Below, piece after piece: positions 1 through 8,902 of a stretch of 64,000 bases of DNA; within the stretch, counting starts at the first letter, position 1; every line of letters begins with the position of its first letter. The DNA comes from Psychroserpens burtonensis DSM 12212 (lineage in GTDB: Bacteria > Bacteroidota > Bacteroidia > Flavobacteriales > Flavobacteriaceae). Location: positions 248,001 to 312,000 of the forward strand of contig NZ_AUDE01000001.1 in assembly GCF_000425305.1 (NCBI RefSeq), written 5' to 3'. The position numbers and the translations under genes are program-made. The notes beneath the pieces were generated by a model. That model was not told the DNA's origin. It made no database searches and saw nothing but the letters and a program-made list of their open reading frames with translations.

Positions 1-746
1 TGCTCAATTCGCTGTAGAGCATGATCATTGTCAATCTCAATTTTCACACGAATGAACCCTTCTTTTTCTGCTCTTAAGATAGCAAGTAATCTGTGTGACG
101 GAATGCGACTTAATGCTTCTTCCCATTCAAAATAATCTCTAAATTTTTGAGCATTATCATCGTCCTTTTTTGATTTTATCACTTTGGTCGAAATCATGGC
201 GTGACGTTCTAGTTGGGACCTAAGATTTGATCTTATATCTGATCGTTCGTTAATCCACTCAGCAATAATATGTCTTGCGCCTTCTAAAGCATCTTCCGAA
301 GAAGAAATCGCACCTTTTACATAACGTTGCGCAGTAGATTCTAGGTCACTATTATTTTGTGACATAATAACCTTCGCGAGAGGTTCCAATCCGTTTTGGC
401 GCGCAGTTTCTGCTTTTGTTTTTCTGCTTTTTTTATAAGGCAGGTATAAGTCTTCAAGTGTTGCGCTGTCTTGACAAGCGTTTACTTTGGCTTTTAATTC
501 TGATGTTAATACCTCTTGATCTTCTAAGGCTTTTAAAATGGTAGTTTTGCGTTTTTCTAAAGCCTCAAATTGCGCTTTGTATTTCACAATATCTCCAACT
601 TGAACTTCGTCTAAATTTCCTGTGGCTTCTTTTCTGTATCTCGAAATAAAAGGAATTGTACAGTCTTGATTTAGTAGATTAACTGTATTTTTTACTGAAG
701 ATTCTAGTAATCCTGTCTGAGAGATTATGAATTTTAATACGTGCAT
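1..746 (-). CDS. tex: Tex-family RNA-binding transcription accessory protein, N-terminal part (runs off window)
   Basis: The minus-strand frame starts at 746 and stays open to the window edge, giving about 248 residues. Text such as CTIPFISRYRKEATGNLDEV near residue 30, LEDLYLPYKKSRKTKA near 105 and FRDYFEWEEALSRIPSHRLL near 205 is characteristic of the Tex N-terminal region. The YqgF-like domain, helix-hairpin-helix and C-terminal S1 RNA-binding domains of the family would lie outside the window. Tex binds nucleic acid and associates with RNA polymerase in other bacteria (family knowledge). The ATG shares one base with the TAA of the upstream methyltransferase (TAATG), so the two are probably translated in series. 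Confidence 0.93.
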   Translation of the reverse strand, partial: MHVLKFIISQTGLLESSVKNTVNLLNQDCTIPFISRYRKEATGNLDEVQVGDIVKYKAQFEALEKRKTTILKALEDQEVLTSELKAKVNACQDSATLEDLYLPYKKSRKTKAETARQNGLEPLAKVIMSQNNSDLESTAQRYVKGAISSSEDALEGARHIIAEWINERSDIRSNLRSQLERHAMISTKVIKSKKDDDNAQKFRDYFEWEEALSRIPSHRLLAILRAEKEGFIRVKIEIDNDHALQRIE

Positions 747-1378
747 TATTGTTTTTGAAATAGTGTATAAATATAAGGGCGTTCACTTCCAAAGGGATTT
801 ATAAAGGTGTAATTAAAATTATCTATGAGTTTAAAAGCATTACCTAATTGTTGTTGTAACATCTCAACATTATAGCGTTTCAAATCTAATCCACAGCATT
901 TTTCTGCACCATTAAGTGCAAAAACAGCAATAAGAACAAAACCGTTTTTTGCAACAATTTTTTTAATGAGATTGAAATATGCATTTTGCTGGTCTTCTTT
1001 TAAAAAGAAATGAAGTACAGCTCTATCAATCCATAAATCCACATTTTTAAGATGTTGTAATTCCGAGGGGTTAATTAAATCGTCTGGAATACAATTTAAG
1101 TTATAATTATGTGATTTTTTAACGCGATCTTTTAGCTTTTGCAAAGCTAACTCACTTAAATCATTTGCTATAAGATTAGTGTAACCGTTATCTAAAAGGA
1201 TATCAATTAATGTTGTGGTTCCAACACCTACATTTAGTAGTGTAGCATCTTTGGCTAAATTAGTTTTAGCAATAAGATTAAGGGTTTGAGTTGGGTCTTC
1301 TTCAAACCAGCCTAATTGGTTGTCGGCCTTATTATAGGCAGTATCCCAATGTGTTTTTAAATTGTTAGAATCATTCAT
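746..1378 (-). CDS. Class I SAM-dependent methyltransferase
   Basis: A 210-residue cytoplasmic protein. A Rossmann motif I is visible as LLNVGVGTTTLIDILLDNG near residues 47-65, followed by the acidic strand-2 end ANDLSELAL and a later NVDLWIDRAVLHFF segment. The start reads HWDTAYNKADNQLGWFEEDP, a layout common in small-molecule methyltransferases of the Methyltransf_25/thiopurine-methyltransferase-like type. The substrate cannot be told. The stop overlaps the tex start by one base on the same strand, so co-transcription is likely. Confidence 0.8.
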   Translation of the reverse strand: MNDSNNLKTHWDTAYNKADNQLGWFEEDPTQTLNLIAKTNLAKDATLLNVGVGTTTLIDILLDNGYTNLIANDLSELALQKLKDRVKKSHNYNLNCIPDDLINPSELQHLKNVDLWIDRAVLHFFLKEDQQNAYFNLIKKIVAKNGFVLIAVFALNGAEKCCGLDLKRYNVEMLQQQLGNAFKLIDNFNYTFINPFGSERPYIYTLFQKQ

Positions 1379-1428
1379 TTAATAACCAATATGTTTCTCA
1401 GTTTCTATATTTAAAACTAACAGAAAAT

Positions 1429-1465
1429 AAAACTCGTCTTCAAAGTAACATTGAAAACGAGTTTT
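1429..1465 (-). terminator. Intrinsic terminator downstream of the OmpA lipoprotein gene
   Basis: Arms AAAACTCGT and ACGAGTTTT extend inward to about 14 paired bases with one mismatch, around a short loop. On the minus strand a T-rich stretch follows the hairpin, as expected for a terminator of the gene ending at 1490. Confidence 0.7.
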
Positions 1466-1489
1466 AAACAAATTTTTCATCTATTAAAA

Positions 1490-2194
1490 TTAATTTCCAG
1501 CTTGTTTTTGAGCGTCTTCAATCATTTTTTCATTTGGTAAAATAGCAATATTAACACGTCTGTTTTTTGCACGACCTGTAGCTGTTGAATTATCATGCAT
1601 TGGCTGGGATTCTCCAAACCAATTCGTATTAAAACGTCCGGAATTTAACCCTTTTCCTGTTAAATAGTTAGTAACAGCATAAGCTCTGTTTTTAGAAAGT
1701 GTCCTATTATAATCTTCTGCTCCAGTACTATCTGTATGTCCAACTATAAGTATATTGGTGTTTGGGTATTCTCTAAATATGGCTGCTAATTTATTTATTG
1801 TTTCCTGTGACGCAGAGTTAATATTGTATTTATTGGTATCAAAATAAACACCACTATTCTCATCAAAGGTCACCACAATACCGTCATCTACGCGCTCTAC
1901 TACTGCACCTGGTATTTCTTCTTCAATTTTTTGAGCTTGTTTATCCATTTTGTTCCCAATTAGCACACCAGCTCCTCCACCAATGACTCCGCCAATAACG
2001 GCTCCTAATTCTCCGTTGCCTCCTTTGCCAACATTGTTGCCAATTATAGCACCTAAAATAGCGCCACCAGTGGCTCCAATGACAGCACCTTTCTGTTTGT
2101 TGTTAGCATTTTTAACTGCTTTACAATTGGTCAAACTAAAGGCAATTATTAATGTAAAGAGTATAATGCTGCTTTTATTTATTATTGTTTTCAT
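1490..2194 (-). CDS. OmpA-family outer-membrane lipoprotein with glycine zipper
   Basis: A 234-residue protein with a lipoprotein signal peptide (LTNC, Cys24). A glycine-rich zipper at about residues 36-84 (GAVIGATGGAILGAIIGNN, then GAVIGGVIGGGAG) probably packs into membrane. The C-terminal half is an OmpA/Pal peptidoglycan-binding domain: FDTNKYNIN, NTNILIVGHTDSTGAEDYN and LSKNRAYAVTNYL with the terminal GRAKNRRVNI signature. It resembles E. coli YiaD in architecture and should tether the outer membrane to the cell wall. It lies 10 bases downstream of a second lipoprotein gene on the same strand. Confidence 0.9.
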   Translation of the reverse strand: MKTIINKSSIILFTLIIAFSLTNCKAVKNANNKQKGAVIGATGGAILGAIIGNNVGKGGNGELGAVIGGVIGGGAGVLIGNKMDKQAQKIEEEIPGAVVERVDDGIVVTFDENSGVYFDTNKYNINSASQETINKLAAIFREYPNTNILIVGHTDSTGAEDYNRTLSKNRAYAVTNYLTGKGLNSGRFNTNWFGESQPMHDNSTATGRAKNRRVNIAILPNEKMIEDAQKQAGN

Positions 2195-2204
2195 AGGTTT
2201 GGTT

Positions 2205-2675
2205 TTATAGTTTAGTAAAGTTCATTGTAATCGTAAAAGGTTTTCCTTCTACCGTAAGCGTTTGCTTCCATTGCATTTCTGTTTCTGAAAGCATTGAAAG
2301 ATTTAGTCGGAATCCTTGATTGGTTTCTGATTTATTCTTTGCATTTGTTGGTTTTAATAAGACGTCATAAAGTCCAGTTGTGTCATCTACTTCTTGAATT
2401 GTAAATACAAAGTTACGTTCACCATTGGAGCAATTAGAACTATTTATGGTGTAAATACCAGTGTTGTTATTTGGTATGAATTGCCAAGTGCTGGCCTCAA
2501 AACAAGATTTAGACGCGTCATCGAGTAAAGTGACGTTGTATGTTCCCTGTTGACTATAGGTAATTGTATTTAGCGACCAATTACCTTTAATTATTTTTTT
2601 AGATGCTCTTACGGTTTTTGAAGCACCACAAGACATCATACTAATTGAGATTAGTAATAGAAGTATTCGTTTCAT
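2205..2675 (-). CDS. Lipocalin-like lipoprotein
   Basis: A 156-residue protein with a short lipoprotein signal ending MMSC (Cys16). The mature part begins KKIIKGNWSLNTITY, a pattern of the lipocalin-like family found next to OmpA lipoproteins in flavobacteria, and the rest is rich in beta-strand-like segments. No catalytic residues are evident, and the ligand is unknown. It precedes the OmpA lipoprotein gene by 10 bases, so the two likely form an envelope operon. Confidence 0.65.
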   Translation of the reverse strand: MKRILLLLISISMMSCGASKTVRASKKIIKGNWSLNTITYSQQGTYNVTLLDDASKSCFEASTWQFIPNNNTGIYTINSSNCSNGERNFVFTIQEVDDTTGLYDVLLKPTNAKNKSETNQGFRLNLSMLSETEMQWKQTLTVEGKPFTITMNFTKL

Positions 2676-2865
2676 ATGCTATTGTATTTTAGTTAATAAT
2701 GGTACTATTATATACGAATTTAAAGCGTCGTTAGACGCTTGTATATGGGGAGTACTAAAACGTTCTGTTTTAATAAACCAAAACAATTTATTGCTTAGAT
2801 CATTGGCGAACAGTTGTTTAAAAAAATAGTATCATAAGTAATCTTGGAGAATTTTTAATAATAAA

Positions 2866-4923
2866 TTAACTTATTTGTAAACCACTTTTAACTGTAGTAT
2901 CAGGATTTACAAAAACCAGTTTCCCTTCCGCAGTTTCGGTCATTAAAATCATGCCTTCACTCTCTACGCCTCTTAATGCTCTTGGAGCTAAGTTGACTAA
3001 AACGGTTACTTGTTTTCCAATAACGTCTTCTGGTGTAAAACTTTCTGCAATACCAGACACTATCGTTCTTATATCAATACCTGTATCGACTTTTAATAGG
3101 AGTAGTTTTTTAGTTTTAGGCATTTTTTCTGCTTCGAGAATGGTTCCAACTCTCATATCGAGCTTCGTAAAATCTTCAAAAGTGATGATCTCTTTTTGAG
3201 GTTCTAAAGTTTTGTTGGCGGCTTCGTTTGCTCTTTTACTAGCTTCTAGTTTTTCCAATTGTTCTGCTATTGTTTTATCTTCTATTTTGCTAAATAATAA
3301 CTCCCCTTTTTCAATTTGATGTCCAGATGGTAAGAGCACATTTTTAGTCGAAATATCAGACCATTGATTCTCGAATCCGTTCGAACTGACAGAGAGAATA
3401 CCTTTTAGTTTCGTGGATGTAAATGGTAAAAATGGTTCACACAATGTTGCTAACGCACTTGAAATTTGAAGCGCGACGAACATAATTGTTTTTGTGCGAA
3501 CTTCATCGGTTTTGATTAATTTCCAAGGTTCTTCATCTGCTAGATATTTATTTCCTAAACGTGCTAAATTCATCAACTCTTGACTTGCTTCTCTAAAACG
3601 GTAACGTTCAATAGAGCTTTCAATCACTGCTGGATATGCTTTTATAGCAGCTAAAGTCTCGTTATCAATTTCTGAGAAATCTGAAGCTTCAGGTACGACA
3701 CCTTCGTAATATTTATTGGTCAAGACGACGACTCGATTTATAAAATTTCCGAAGATAGCCACCAACTCATTATTATTACGTGCTTGGAAATCTTTCCAAG
3801 TAAAATCGTTATCCTTACTCTCGGGAGCATTTGCAGTCAAAGCATAACGTAAGACATCCTGCATATTTGGAAAATCTTCCAAATAATCTGGTAACCAAAC
3901 AGCCCAATTTTTTGAGGTCGATAATTTTTTGCCTTCTAAGTTTAAAAACTCATTGGCTGGTACATTGTCTGGTAAGATATAAGATCCTTCTGCTTTTAAC
4001 ATCGCTGGGAAAATAATACAGTGAAATACGATATTATCTTTACCAATAAAGTGGACTAGTTTGGTGTCTTTATCTTTCCAATAGGGTTCCCAATCTTTAC
4101 CCTCTCTTGCAGCCCATTCTTTAGTTGAAGAAATATAACCAATAGGCGCATCAAACCAAACGTAAAGCACTTTGCCTTCTCCTCCAGAAGCTGGAACAGG
4201 AATTCCCCAATCCAAATCACGAGTTACTGCTCTTGGACGCAAACCATCATCAATCCATGATTTTACTTGTCCGTAGACATTAGGCTTCCAGTCTTTTTTA
4301 TGTCCTTTTAAAATCCATTCTTTTAAAAAGTCTTCATGTTTATCTAGTGGTAAAAACCAATGTTTTGTTTCTTTTAAAGAAGGAACATTACCCGTAATTG
4401 CAGATTTTGGATTGATTAAATCTGTGGCATTTAAACTCGATCCACAACTTTCACATTGATCACCATAAGCTTCTTCATTACCGCATTTTGGGCAGGTTCC
4501 TGTTACAAAACGATCTGCCAAAAACTGATGCGCTTCTGCATCGTACAATTGCTCAGTAACGTCTTCTATAAATTCACCTTTATCATTAAGTGTCTTGAAA
4601 AACTCTTGAGCAGTATCATGATGAATTTTCGCAGAGGTACGTGAGTAGTTGTCAAACGTAATACCGAAGTCTTCAAAGGATGTTTTAATATTCGCATGAT
4701 ACTTATCAACGATGTCTTGAGGTGTAACCCCTTCCTTTTTAGCTTTAATTGTAATAGGTACGCCATGTTCATCGCTTCCGCAGATGAAAGCTACATCATT
4801 ACCTGTTAATCTTTTATAGCGTGCATAAATATCTGCAGGCACATAAACACCCGCTAAATGTCCAATATGAATTGGACCGTTGGTGTATGGTAATGCAGCA
4901 GTAATCGTATAGCGTTTAGACAT
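2866..4923 (-). CDS. metG: Methionine--tRNA ligase
   Basis: At 685 residues this is the long form of MetRS, which charges tRNA-Met in the cytoplasm. The class I HIGH motif is at residues 19-22. A zinc knuckle with paired cysteines (CPKCGNEE, then CESCGSS) sits around 143-162, and the KMSKS loop appears as KLSTSK near 330. The C-terminal 110 residues form the EMAP-II/Trbp111-type tRNA-binding domain ([20 protein letters not shown]), which also dimerises the enzyme in the family. A TACTTTTG element lies just upstream. It is transcribed divergently from the LD-carboxypeptidase gene. Confidence 0.98.
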   Translation of the reverse strand: MSKRYTITAALPYTNGPIHIGHLAGVYVPADIYARYKRLTGNDVAFICGSDEHGVPITIKAKKEGVTPQDIVDKYHANIKTSFEDFGITFDNYSRTSAKIHHDTAQEFFKTLNDKGEFIEDVTEQLYDAEAHQFLADRFVTGTCPKCGNEEAYGDQCESCGSSLNATDLINPKSAITGNVPSLKETKHWFLPLDKHEDFLKEWILKGHKKDWKPNVYGQVKSWIDDGLRPRAVTRDLDWGIPVPASGGEGKVLYVWFDAPIGYISSTKEWAAREGKDWEPYWKDKDTKLVHFIGKDNIVFHCIIFPAMLKAEGSYILPDNVPANEFLNLEGKKLSTSKNWAVWLPDYLEDFPNMQDVLRYALTANAPESKDNDFTWKDFQARNNNELVAIFGNFINRVVVLTNKYYEGVVPEASDFSEIDNETLAAIKAYPAVIESSIERYRFREASQELMNLARLGNKYLADEEPWKLIKTDEVRTKTIMFVALQISSALATLCEPFLPFTSTKLKGILSVSSNGFENQWSDISTKNVLLPSGHQIEKGELLFSKIEDKTIAEQLEKLEASKRANEAANKTLEPQKEIITFEDFTKLDMRVGTILEAEKMPKTKKLLLLKVDTGIDIRTIVSGIAESFTPEDVIGKQVTVLVNLAPRALRGVESEGMILMTETAEGKLVFVNPDTTVKSGLQIS

Positions 4924-4946
4924 CTTATATTCGTTTTAACAGGCTA

Positions 4947-4954
4947 CAAAAGTA
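4947..4954 (-). promoter_or_regulatory. Candidate -7 promoter element of metG
   Basis: The minus strand reads TACTTTTG, a full match to the Bacteroidota TAnnTTTG consensus, about 24 bases upstream of the metG start codon. No convincing -33 TTG was found at standard spacing. Confidence 0.5.
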
Positions 4955-5009
4955 CGCATTTTGCAAGGGATATTGAAACGAGGATTTATAAATTTTGTAC
5001 ATTTACAAG

Positions 5010-6023
5010 ATGTCGAAAATTCGTTATTTATTAGTCTTGATTTGCATGTCTTTTTTCTTCGGAAATGTAACCGCTCAAGATAAACCTATCCAACAAAAAG
5101 AAACTGCTTTGATACAACCACCATTCCTTAAAGCTGGAGATACCGTTGCTATTGTAGCACCTTCAGGAATTTTAAAAAATAGAACTAGAGAAGTTGATCA
5201 AGCTGTTGCGCTTTTGAAAAGTTGGGGTTTACATGCTGTGGTTGGTAAAAATGTATTTAGTAATGGCAATCATTTTGCAGGTACAGATGAAGAGCGCTGT
5301 GAGGACTTTCAAAACGTATTAGATGACCCTAAAATTAGTGCGATTTGGTGCGCTAGAGGCGGTTATGGAACTGTTAGAATCTTAGATAAATTAGATTATA
5401 CTAAGTTTAAGGAGAATCCAAAATGGCTCATTGGATATAGTGATATTACAGCATTACATAATCAATTTCACAATGAAGGTTTTCAATCGATACATGCGTT
5501 AATGTGTGTGAGTTTGCCAGAAGATGTTTCAGAAATAAAAGAAACTATAGCAAGCTTTAAATCTACAATTTTCGGGAAACCGGTTGATTATATTTTAACA
5601 GGTTCAAATTACAACAGAGTAGGAGAAGCAACAGGGCCTTTGGTTGGAGGGAACTTAACAATACTTCATACGATGTTAGGATCAAAGGAGAGTCTTGATA
5701 CGCGTGGTAAAATCTTATTTATAGAAGACATAGGGGAATATAAATACCATATAGATCGCATGCTCCAAAGTTTAAAACGTGCAGGCTATTTCGATAATTG
5801 TGCAGGTGTTTTAGTTGGTGATATGAGCAGAATGCGAAAAAACACAACACCTTGGGGAGCTTCTGTAGAGCAACTTATTTTGGATGCTTTGTCAGATTAT
5901 GATTTTCCAATTGCATTTGGTATGCCTGCTGGACATGAGAAAGATAATCGTGCTATGGTTCTAGGGCAGACCATAAAATTAGAAGTCCAGAAAGATAAAA
6001 GTACTATGGTGTTTTTAAAATAA
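5010..6023 (+). CDS. LD-carboxypeptidase (peptidase family S66), secreted
   Basis: Cleaves the terminal D-amino acid from tetrapeptide stems during murein recycling, or related amide bonds in MccF-like relatives. The ATG at 5010 gives a clean signal peptide (residues about 1-23, ending VTAQ); an upstream TTG at 4995 only adds five residues and is not used here. The S66 serine lies in WLIGYSDITALH, with the Glu region LFIEDIGEYKYHIDRML and the catalytic His in GMPAGHEKDN. A signal peptide is unusual for classical cytoplasmic LdcA but common in Bacteroidota homologues and implies a periplasmic site. The 3' end overlaps the convergent small membrane gene by nine bases. Confidence 0.9.
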   Translation: MSKIRYLLVLICMSFFFGNVTAQDKPIQQKETALIQPPFLKAGDTVAIVAPSGILKNRTREVDQAVALLKSWGLHAVVGKNVFSNGNHFAGTDEERCEDFQNVLDDPKISAIWCARGGYGTVRILDKLDYTKFKENPKWLIGYSDITALHNQFHNEGFQSIHALMCVSLPEDVSEIKETIASFKSTIFGKPVDYILTGSNYNRVGEATGPLVGGNLTILHTMLGSKESLDTRGKILFIEDIGEYKYHIDRMLQSLKRAGYFDNCAGVLVGDMSRMRKNTTPWGASVEQLILDALSDYDFPIAFGMPAGHEKDNRAMVLGQTIKLEVQKDKSTMVFLK

Positions 6024-6368
6024 GCGTTTTTGAAACACAAGAAAAAGAGTAGCGCCTACAAAATAGAGGCATACATCAATTAAATCTCCAGTATATCTTT
6101 CGTTTATTTGAGGCAATACCCACTCGAAATAAACCGTATAAAAAAAGGTTAATCCATAAACAATTGTGATAGGAGCATAGAGATTATTTGCTTTTTTATA
6201 GAGTCTTACCATTGCGAGGCAAACACTAAGTACAATGGGCATGCACAGTAAGTCGTTGAGATAAAACACCACCCAAGATGGTAATTTAATAGGTAGCCAA
6301 CTTGCTAAATACACTAAAAGTGCGGCGAGGCATAAAGCTAAGACTATTGAGTTTTTAAGAATTTTCAT
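6015..6368 (-). CDS. Small integral membrane protein, unknown function
   Basis: A 117-residue protein starting MKILKNSIV at 6368; an upstream in-frame extension would read through the neighbouring gene and looks artificial. Four hydrophobic segments are visible (about residues 7-25, 31-50, 62-78 and 92-110). A conserved-looking NDLLCMPIVLSVCLAMVRLY stretch marks a short flavobacterial membrane family with no experimentally assigned role that I know of. The start overlaps the stop of the upstream zinc-ribbon gene as ATGA, so translation is probably coupled. Confidence 0.65.
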   Translation of the reverse strand: MKILKNSIVLALCLAALLVYLASWLPIKLPSWVVFYLNDLLCMPIVLSVCLAMVRLYKKANNLYAPITIVYGLTFFYTVYFEWVLPQINERYTGDLIDVCLYFVGATLFLVFQKRLF

Positions 6369-6667
6369 GCTGCAATTGCTGAAACAAGCCAAGCGATAAA
6401 CACACCCACTGCGACAAAGGCCAACCAAATAGAGCGAACAGTTTTAGCTAAAACGCGAACGATTAAAAAACGATGTTTACTAAATCTTTCAATCCAAGAC
6501 ACCGCCTTTTCTTCTTCAAGATTCCTTTTTTCTTTACGTACTTTTTCTTGTGCTGCAAATTGTAACTCACGTCTCAATTTAGAGGATAAAAGGGTATTAC
6601 AATTGGTGCAATAATCTACGTTCGTATTATAAATTCCACAATTGGGACATTTAATTTGACTAACCAT
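6365..6667 (-). CDS. Zinc-ribbon protein with C-terminal membrane segment
   Basis: A 100-residue protein. The N-terminus holds two CxxC pairs (CPNCGIYN and CTNCNTLL, about residues 8-24) expected to bind one zinc. A basic/acidic linker follows (residues 32-55), then a hydrophobic helix near 78-98 (IWLAFVAVGVFIAWLV). This suggests a cytoplasmic zinc ribbon anchored to the inner membrane. It overlaps the following membrane-protein gene by four bases, so both likely work in the same process. No function is assigned. Confidence 0.65.
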   Translation of the reverse strand: MVSQIKCPNCGIYNTNVDYCTNCNTLLSSKLRRELQFAAQEKVRKEKRNLEEEKAVSWIERFSKHRFLIVRVLAKTVRSIWLAFVAVGVFIAWLVSAIAA

Positions 6668-6912
6668 TTATAGCATACTTTTGATGAACTTTAAAGTTAC
6701 AGTTTAATTGAAAATTAGTATGCGTTTTGAATGCTCTTAACATTTTTTTAAACATCTTCTTTTAGTTTTTAATAGTGTGATTTTTCAGTTTTAGATCAAT
6801 AGAAACTAATTGCCTATATTTAGGAGGAGTGCATATCACACTAATCTGTCTTTTATAGAAATCCGTAATATTTACGACTGCCAATTTAAGACGATCAACT
6901 GAATCCTTAATT

Positions 6913-7272
6913 ATGGCACAACACAATGAGTTAGGAAAAAAGGGAGAAGAATTAGCCACAGATTTCTTGCTAAAAAAAGGCTATGAAATTATTATTAGAA
7001 ACTATACCTATCAAAAGGCAGAAGTTGATATCATTGCAAAAAAGGAAAACATATTAGCAATTGTTGAAGTAAAAACGAGGACTAGCGCCAGTTTTGGGGA
7101 TCCGCAAGAGTTCTTAAAACCAAAACAAATGCAACGCATAATTAAGGCAGTAGATTTTTTCGTTAATGATAATGAAATGGAAATTGAAGTACGCTTTGAT
7201 ATTATCGCTATTGTATTAAATAAAAAAGGAATGAGTTTAGAGCATTTAGAAAATGCTTTTTATCATTTTTAA
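6913..7272 (+). CDS. yraN: YraN family (UPF0102) nuclease-like protein
   Basis: A 119-residue protein of typical family length. It starts AQHNELGKKGEELATDFLLK and carries the PD-(D/E)xK-like core AEVDIIAKKENILAIVEVK, where the Asp, the Glu and the Lys of EVK are the metal-binding/catalytic set shared with Holliday-junction-resolvase-like nucleases. The family's role is only loosely known (DNA repair/processing by fold analogy). It stands alone, followed by over 400 bases without an intact gene. Confidence 0.9.
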   Translation: MAQHNELGKKGEELATDFLLKKGYEIIIRNYTYQKAEVDIIAKKENILAIVEVKTRTSASFGDPQEFLKPKQMQRIIKAVDFFVNDNEMEIEVRFDIIAIVLNKKGMSLEHLENAFYHF

Positions 7273-7335
7273 AAAATGACTGAGATGTTCGCTAATACGA
7301 GTGAATAATAGAATACGTTTATCACTTTATTCTTA

Positions 7336-7519
7336 TTACTTAAGGTTAAATATCATTTTGAACTCTTCTCTAACTAGTTTTGATTTTAGACTAAATGATA
7401 TAATTATTACAACTAAAAAGATGAACCAATATAAAGAATCTGGATAATTTTTAAAGTAACCCGTAGGTATATAAGTGACTACTATTAGTAATGAAATAGT
7501 AAATTTAGTGCTTTCTCAT
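7336..7519 (-). pseudogene. Small membrane-protein gene with apparent one-base frameshift
   Basis: On the minus strand an ATG at 7519 opens M-R-K-H and then meets TAA. If one base at about 7507 is skipped, the frame continues for 56 codons to a TAA at 7336-7338. That stretch reads like a real two-helix membrane protein: FTISLLIVVTYIPTGYF, YPDSLYWFIFLVVIIISFSL, then a charged tail KSKLVREEFKMIFNLK. The intact product would be 60 residues. This is either a recently broken gene, a frameshifting site or a base-call error. It is preceded by a lipoprotein-like reading frame on the same strand. Confidence 0.45.
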
Positions 7520-7522
7520 TTA

Positions 7523-7669
7523 TTAAGATTTATACAGCTTATAACTTTGAATATCTAAAGGGAAACAAGAAAAAGGCCTATAATCAGTGTCATATTCACA
7601 TAAGCTTATAAAATTAGATAATAAAAGTAGAAGTGTTTTTACTTTACTATAGTTTATGATTTTATGCAA
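7523..7669 (-). CDS. Possible 48-residue lipoprotein-like peptide (doubtful)
   Basis: An open frame from a TTG at 7669 to TAA at 7523-7525 contains a basic start, a hydrophobic core (VKTLLLLLSNFISLC) ending in a lipobox-like ISLC, then EYDTDYRPFSCFPLDIQSYK. The stop is followed by another TAA and directly by the ATG of the broken membrane gene. There is no ATG start and no known family, so this may be decayed sequence downstream of nadD. It is listed because, with the next entry downstream, it fills the otherwise unexplained gap 7273-7704. Confidence 0.2.
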   Translation of the reverse strand: MHKIINYSKVKTLLLLLSNFISLCEYDTDYRPFSCFPLDIQSYKLYKS

Positions 7670-7704
7670 TTTGTGAGCACAACGTTTTTTTAAAATATGA
7701 CATA

Positions 7705-8283
7705 CTATCTGTAAAAATTCATTTCATCTAGGTATTCCCAAACATGTTCTGGGAGCATTGGTCTTACGTTTTTACGTTCTTTGATAGATTTGCGAATAAA
7801 TGTTGATGATAATTCCATAATAGGTGCATTTACTTTATGAATCTTATCATGATTTTCAAATTGTGTTTCTATTTTTCCTCCAGAAATTCTTGGATAGACA
7901 TAAATGTTATAATGCTCTAAGATAAGTTCATGGTTTTTCCACTTATGGAAATTTTTCAAGTTATCCTCACCCATAATCAATGAAAACTCATGGTTAGGGT
8001 GTTTTTCCTGAAGATATGTTAACGTGTTTATAGTATAATTTGGCTGAGGTAAATCAAACTCAATATCGCTAGGCTCTAATTTTTCATAGTCTTCTGTTGC
8101 GCGATAGACCATTTCAAATCGCTGACGATTATCCAACAACGAACTTTTCTTTTTAAACGGACTATGCGGAGTTACAACAAACCAGATTTTGTCTAAATCA
8201 CTATACTCAGCAAGATGATTTGCAATCGTTAAATGTCCAATATGAATCGGATTAAAAGTCCCAAAATACAAACCAATCTTCAT
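7705..8283 (-). CDS. nadD: Nicotinate-nucleotide adenylyltransferase
   Basis: Adenylates nicotinate mononucleotide to deamido-NAD in NAD synthesis. The 192-residue length is normal. The nucleotidyltransferase motif is GTFNPIHIGH at residues 8-17, and the C-terminal SSTFIRKSI is the SxTxxR signature that binds the ATP phosphates. The start codon lies three bases after the gmk stop, and yicC is immediately upstream, giving a yicC-gmk-nadD operon typical of Bacteroidota. Confidence 0.96.
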   Translation of the reverse strand: MKIGLYFGTFNPIHIGHLTIANHLAEYSDLDKIWFVVTPHSPFKKKSSLLDNRQRFEMVYRATEDYEKLEPSDIEFDLPQPNYTINTLTYLQEKHPNHEFSLIMGEDNLKNFHKWKNHELILEHYNIYVYPRISGGKIETQFENHDKIHKVNAPIMELSSTFIRKSIKERKNVRPMLPEHVWEYLDEMNFYR

Positions 8284-8286
8284 AAT

Positions 8287-8877
8287 TTATTCGGCAATAA
8301 AATTAGAAACTAAGGTGTAAGCATCATCGAGTGCTTTATCTAAATCTTTGTTAAGCACAATTTTGTCAAATAAAGGCGCAGTAGCTAGTTCTGCTGGCGC
8401 TTTTGCAACTCGCATATTAATTTTATCTTCGCTTTCTTCACCTCGTTCCTTAAGTCTTATAATAAGTTCGTTAAGATCTGGTGGTTTAATAAAAATAGCG
8501 ATAGTTTCATTTGGAAATTTCTTTTTTATACGTAAACCTCCAGAAACATCGATATCAAAAATGACGTTTTTTCCTTTACCCCAAATACGCTCAATTTCAG
8601 TTTTTAAAGTGCCGTAAAAATTATCACGATAGACTTCTTCCCATTCTAAAAACTCATCATTTTTGATTCTGTTTTTAAAATCCTTAATATCTAAAAAATA
8701 ATAATCTTTTCCATGAACTTCATTTCCCCGTTTTTCTCTCGAAGTTGCAGAAATTGAAAACTCAAGATTAAGTTCTTTTTGTTTTAGTAAATGTCTTACA
8801 ATAGTTGTTTTTCCAGAACCTGAAGGTGCTGAAAAGACTATTAATTTACCTCTGTTTTTGTTTTTTATTTCTGACAC
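8287..8877 (-). CDS. gmk: Guanylate kinase
   Basis: Phosphorylates GMP to GDP. This 196-residue protein has a P-loop APSGSGKT at residues 17-24, the GMP-binding region with SATSREKRGNEVHGKDYYF, and a lid-type segment KERGEESEDKINMR. It is second in the yicC-gmk-nadD operon, 25 bases after yicC. Confidence 0.97.
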   Translation of the reverse strand: MSEIKNKNRGKLIVFSAPSGSGKTTIVRHLLKQKELNLEFSISATSREKRGNEVHGKDYYFLDIKDFKNRIKNDEFLEWEEVYRDNFYGTLKTEIERIWGKGKNVIFDIDVSGGLRIKKKFPNETIAIFIKPPDLNELIIRLKERGEESEDKINMRVAKAPAELATAPLFDKIVLNKDLDKALDDAYTLVSNFIAE

Positions 8878-8902
8878 ATGTTTACTTTAATAGGTTCTGA
8901 AA

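Noticed and set aside
6762-6959. 65-codon minus-strand frame upstream of yraN
   Set aside because: It overlaps the yraN start in antisense and has no recognisable protein character.
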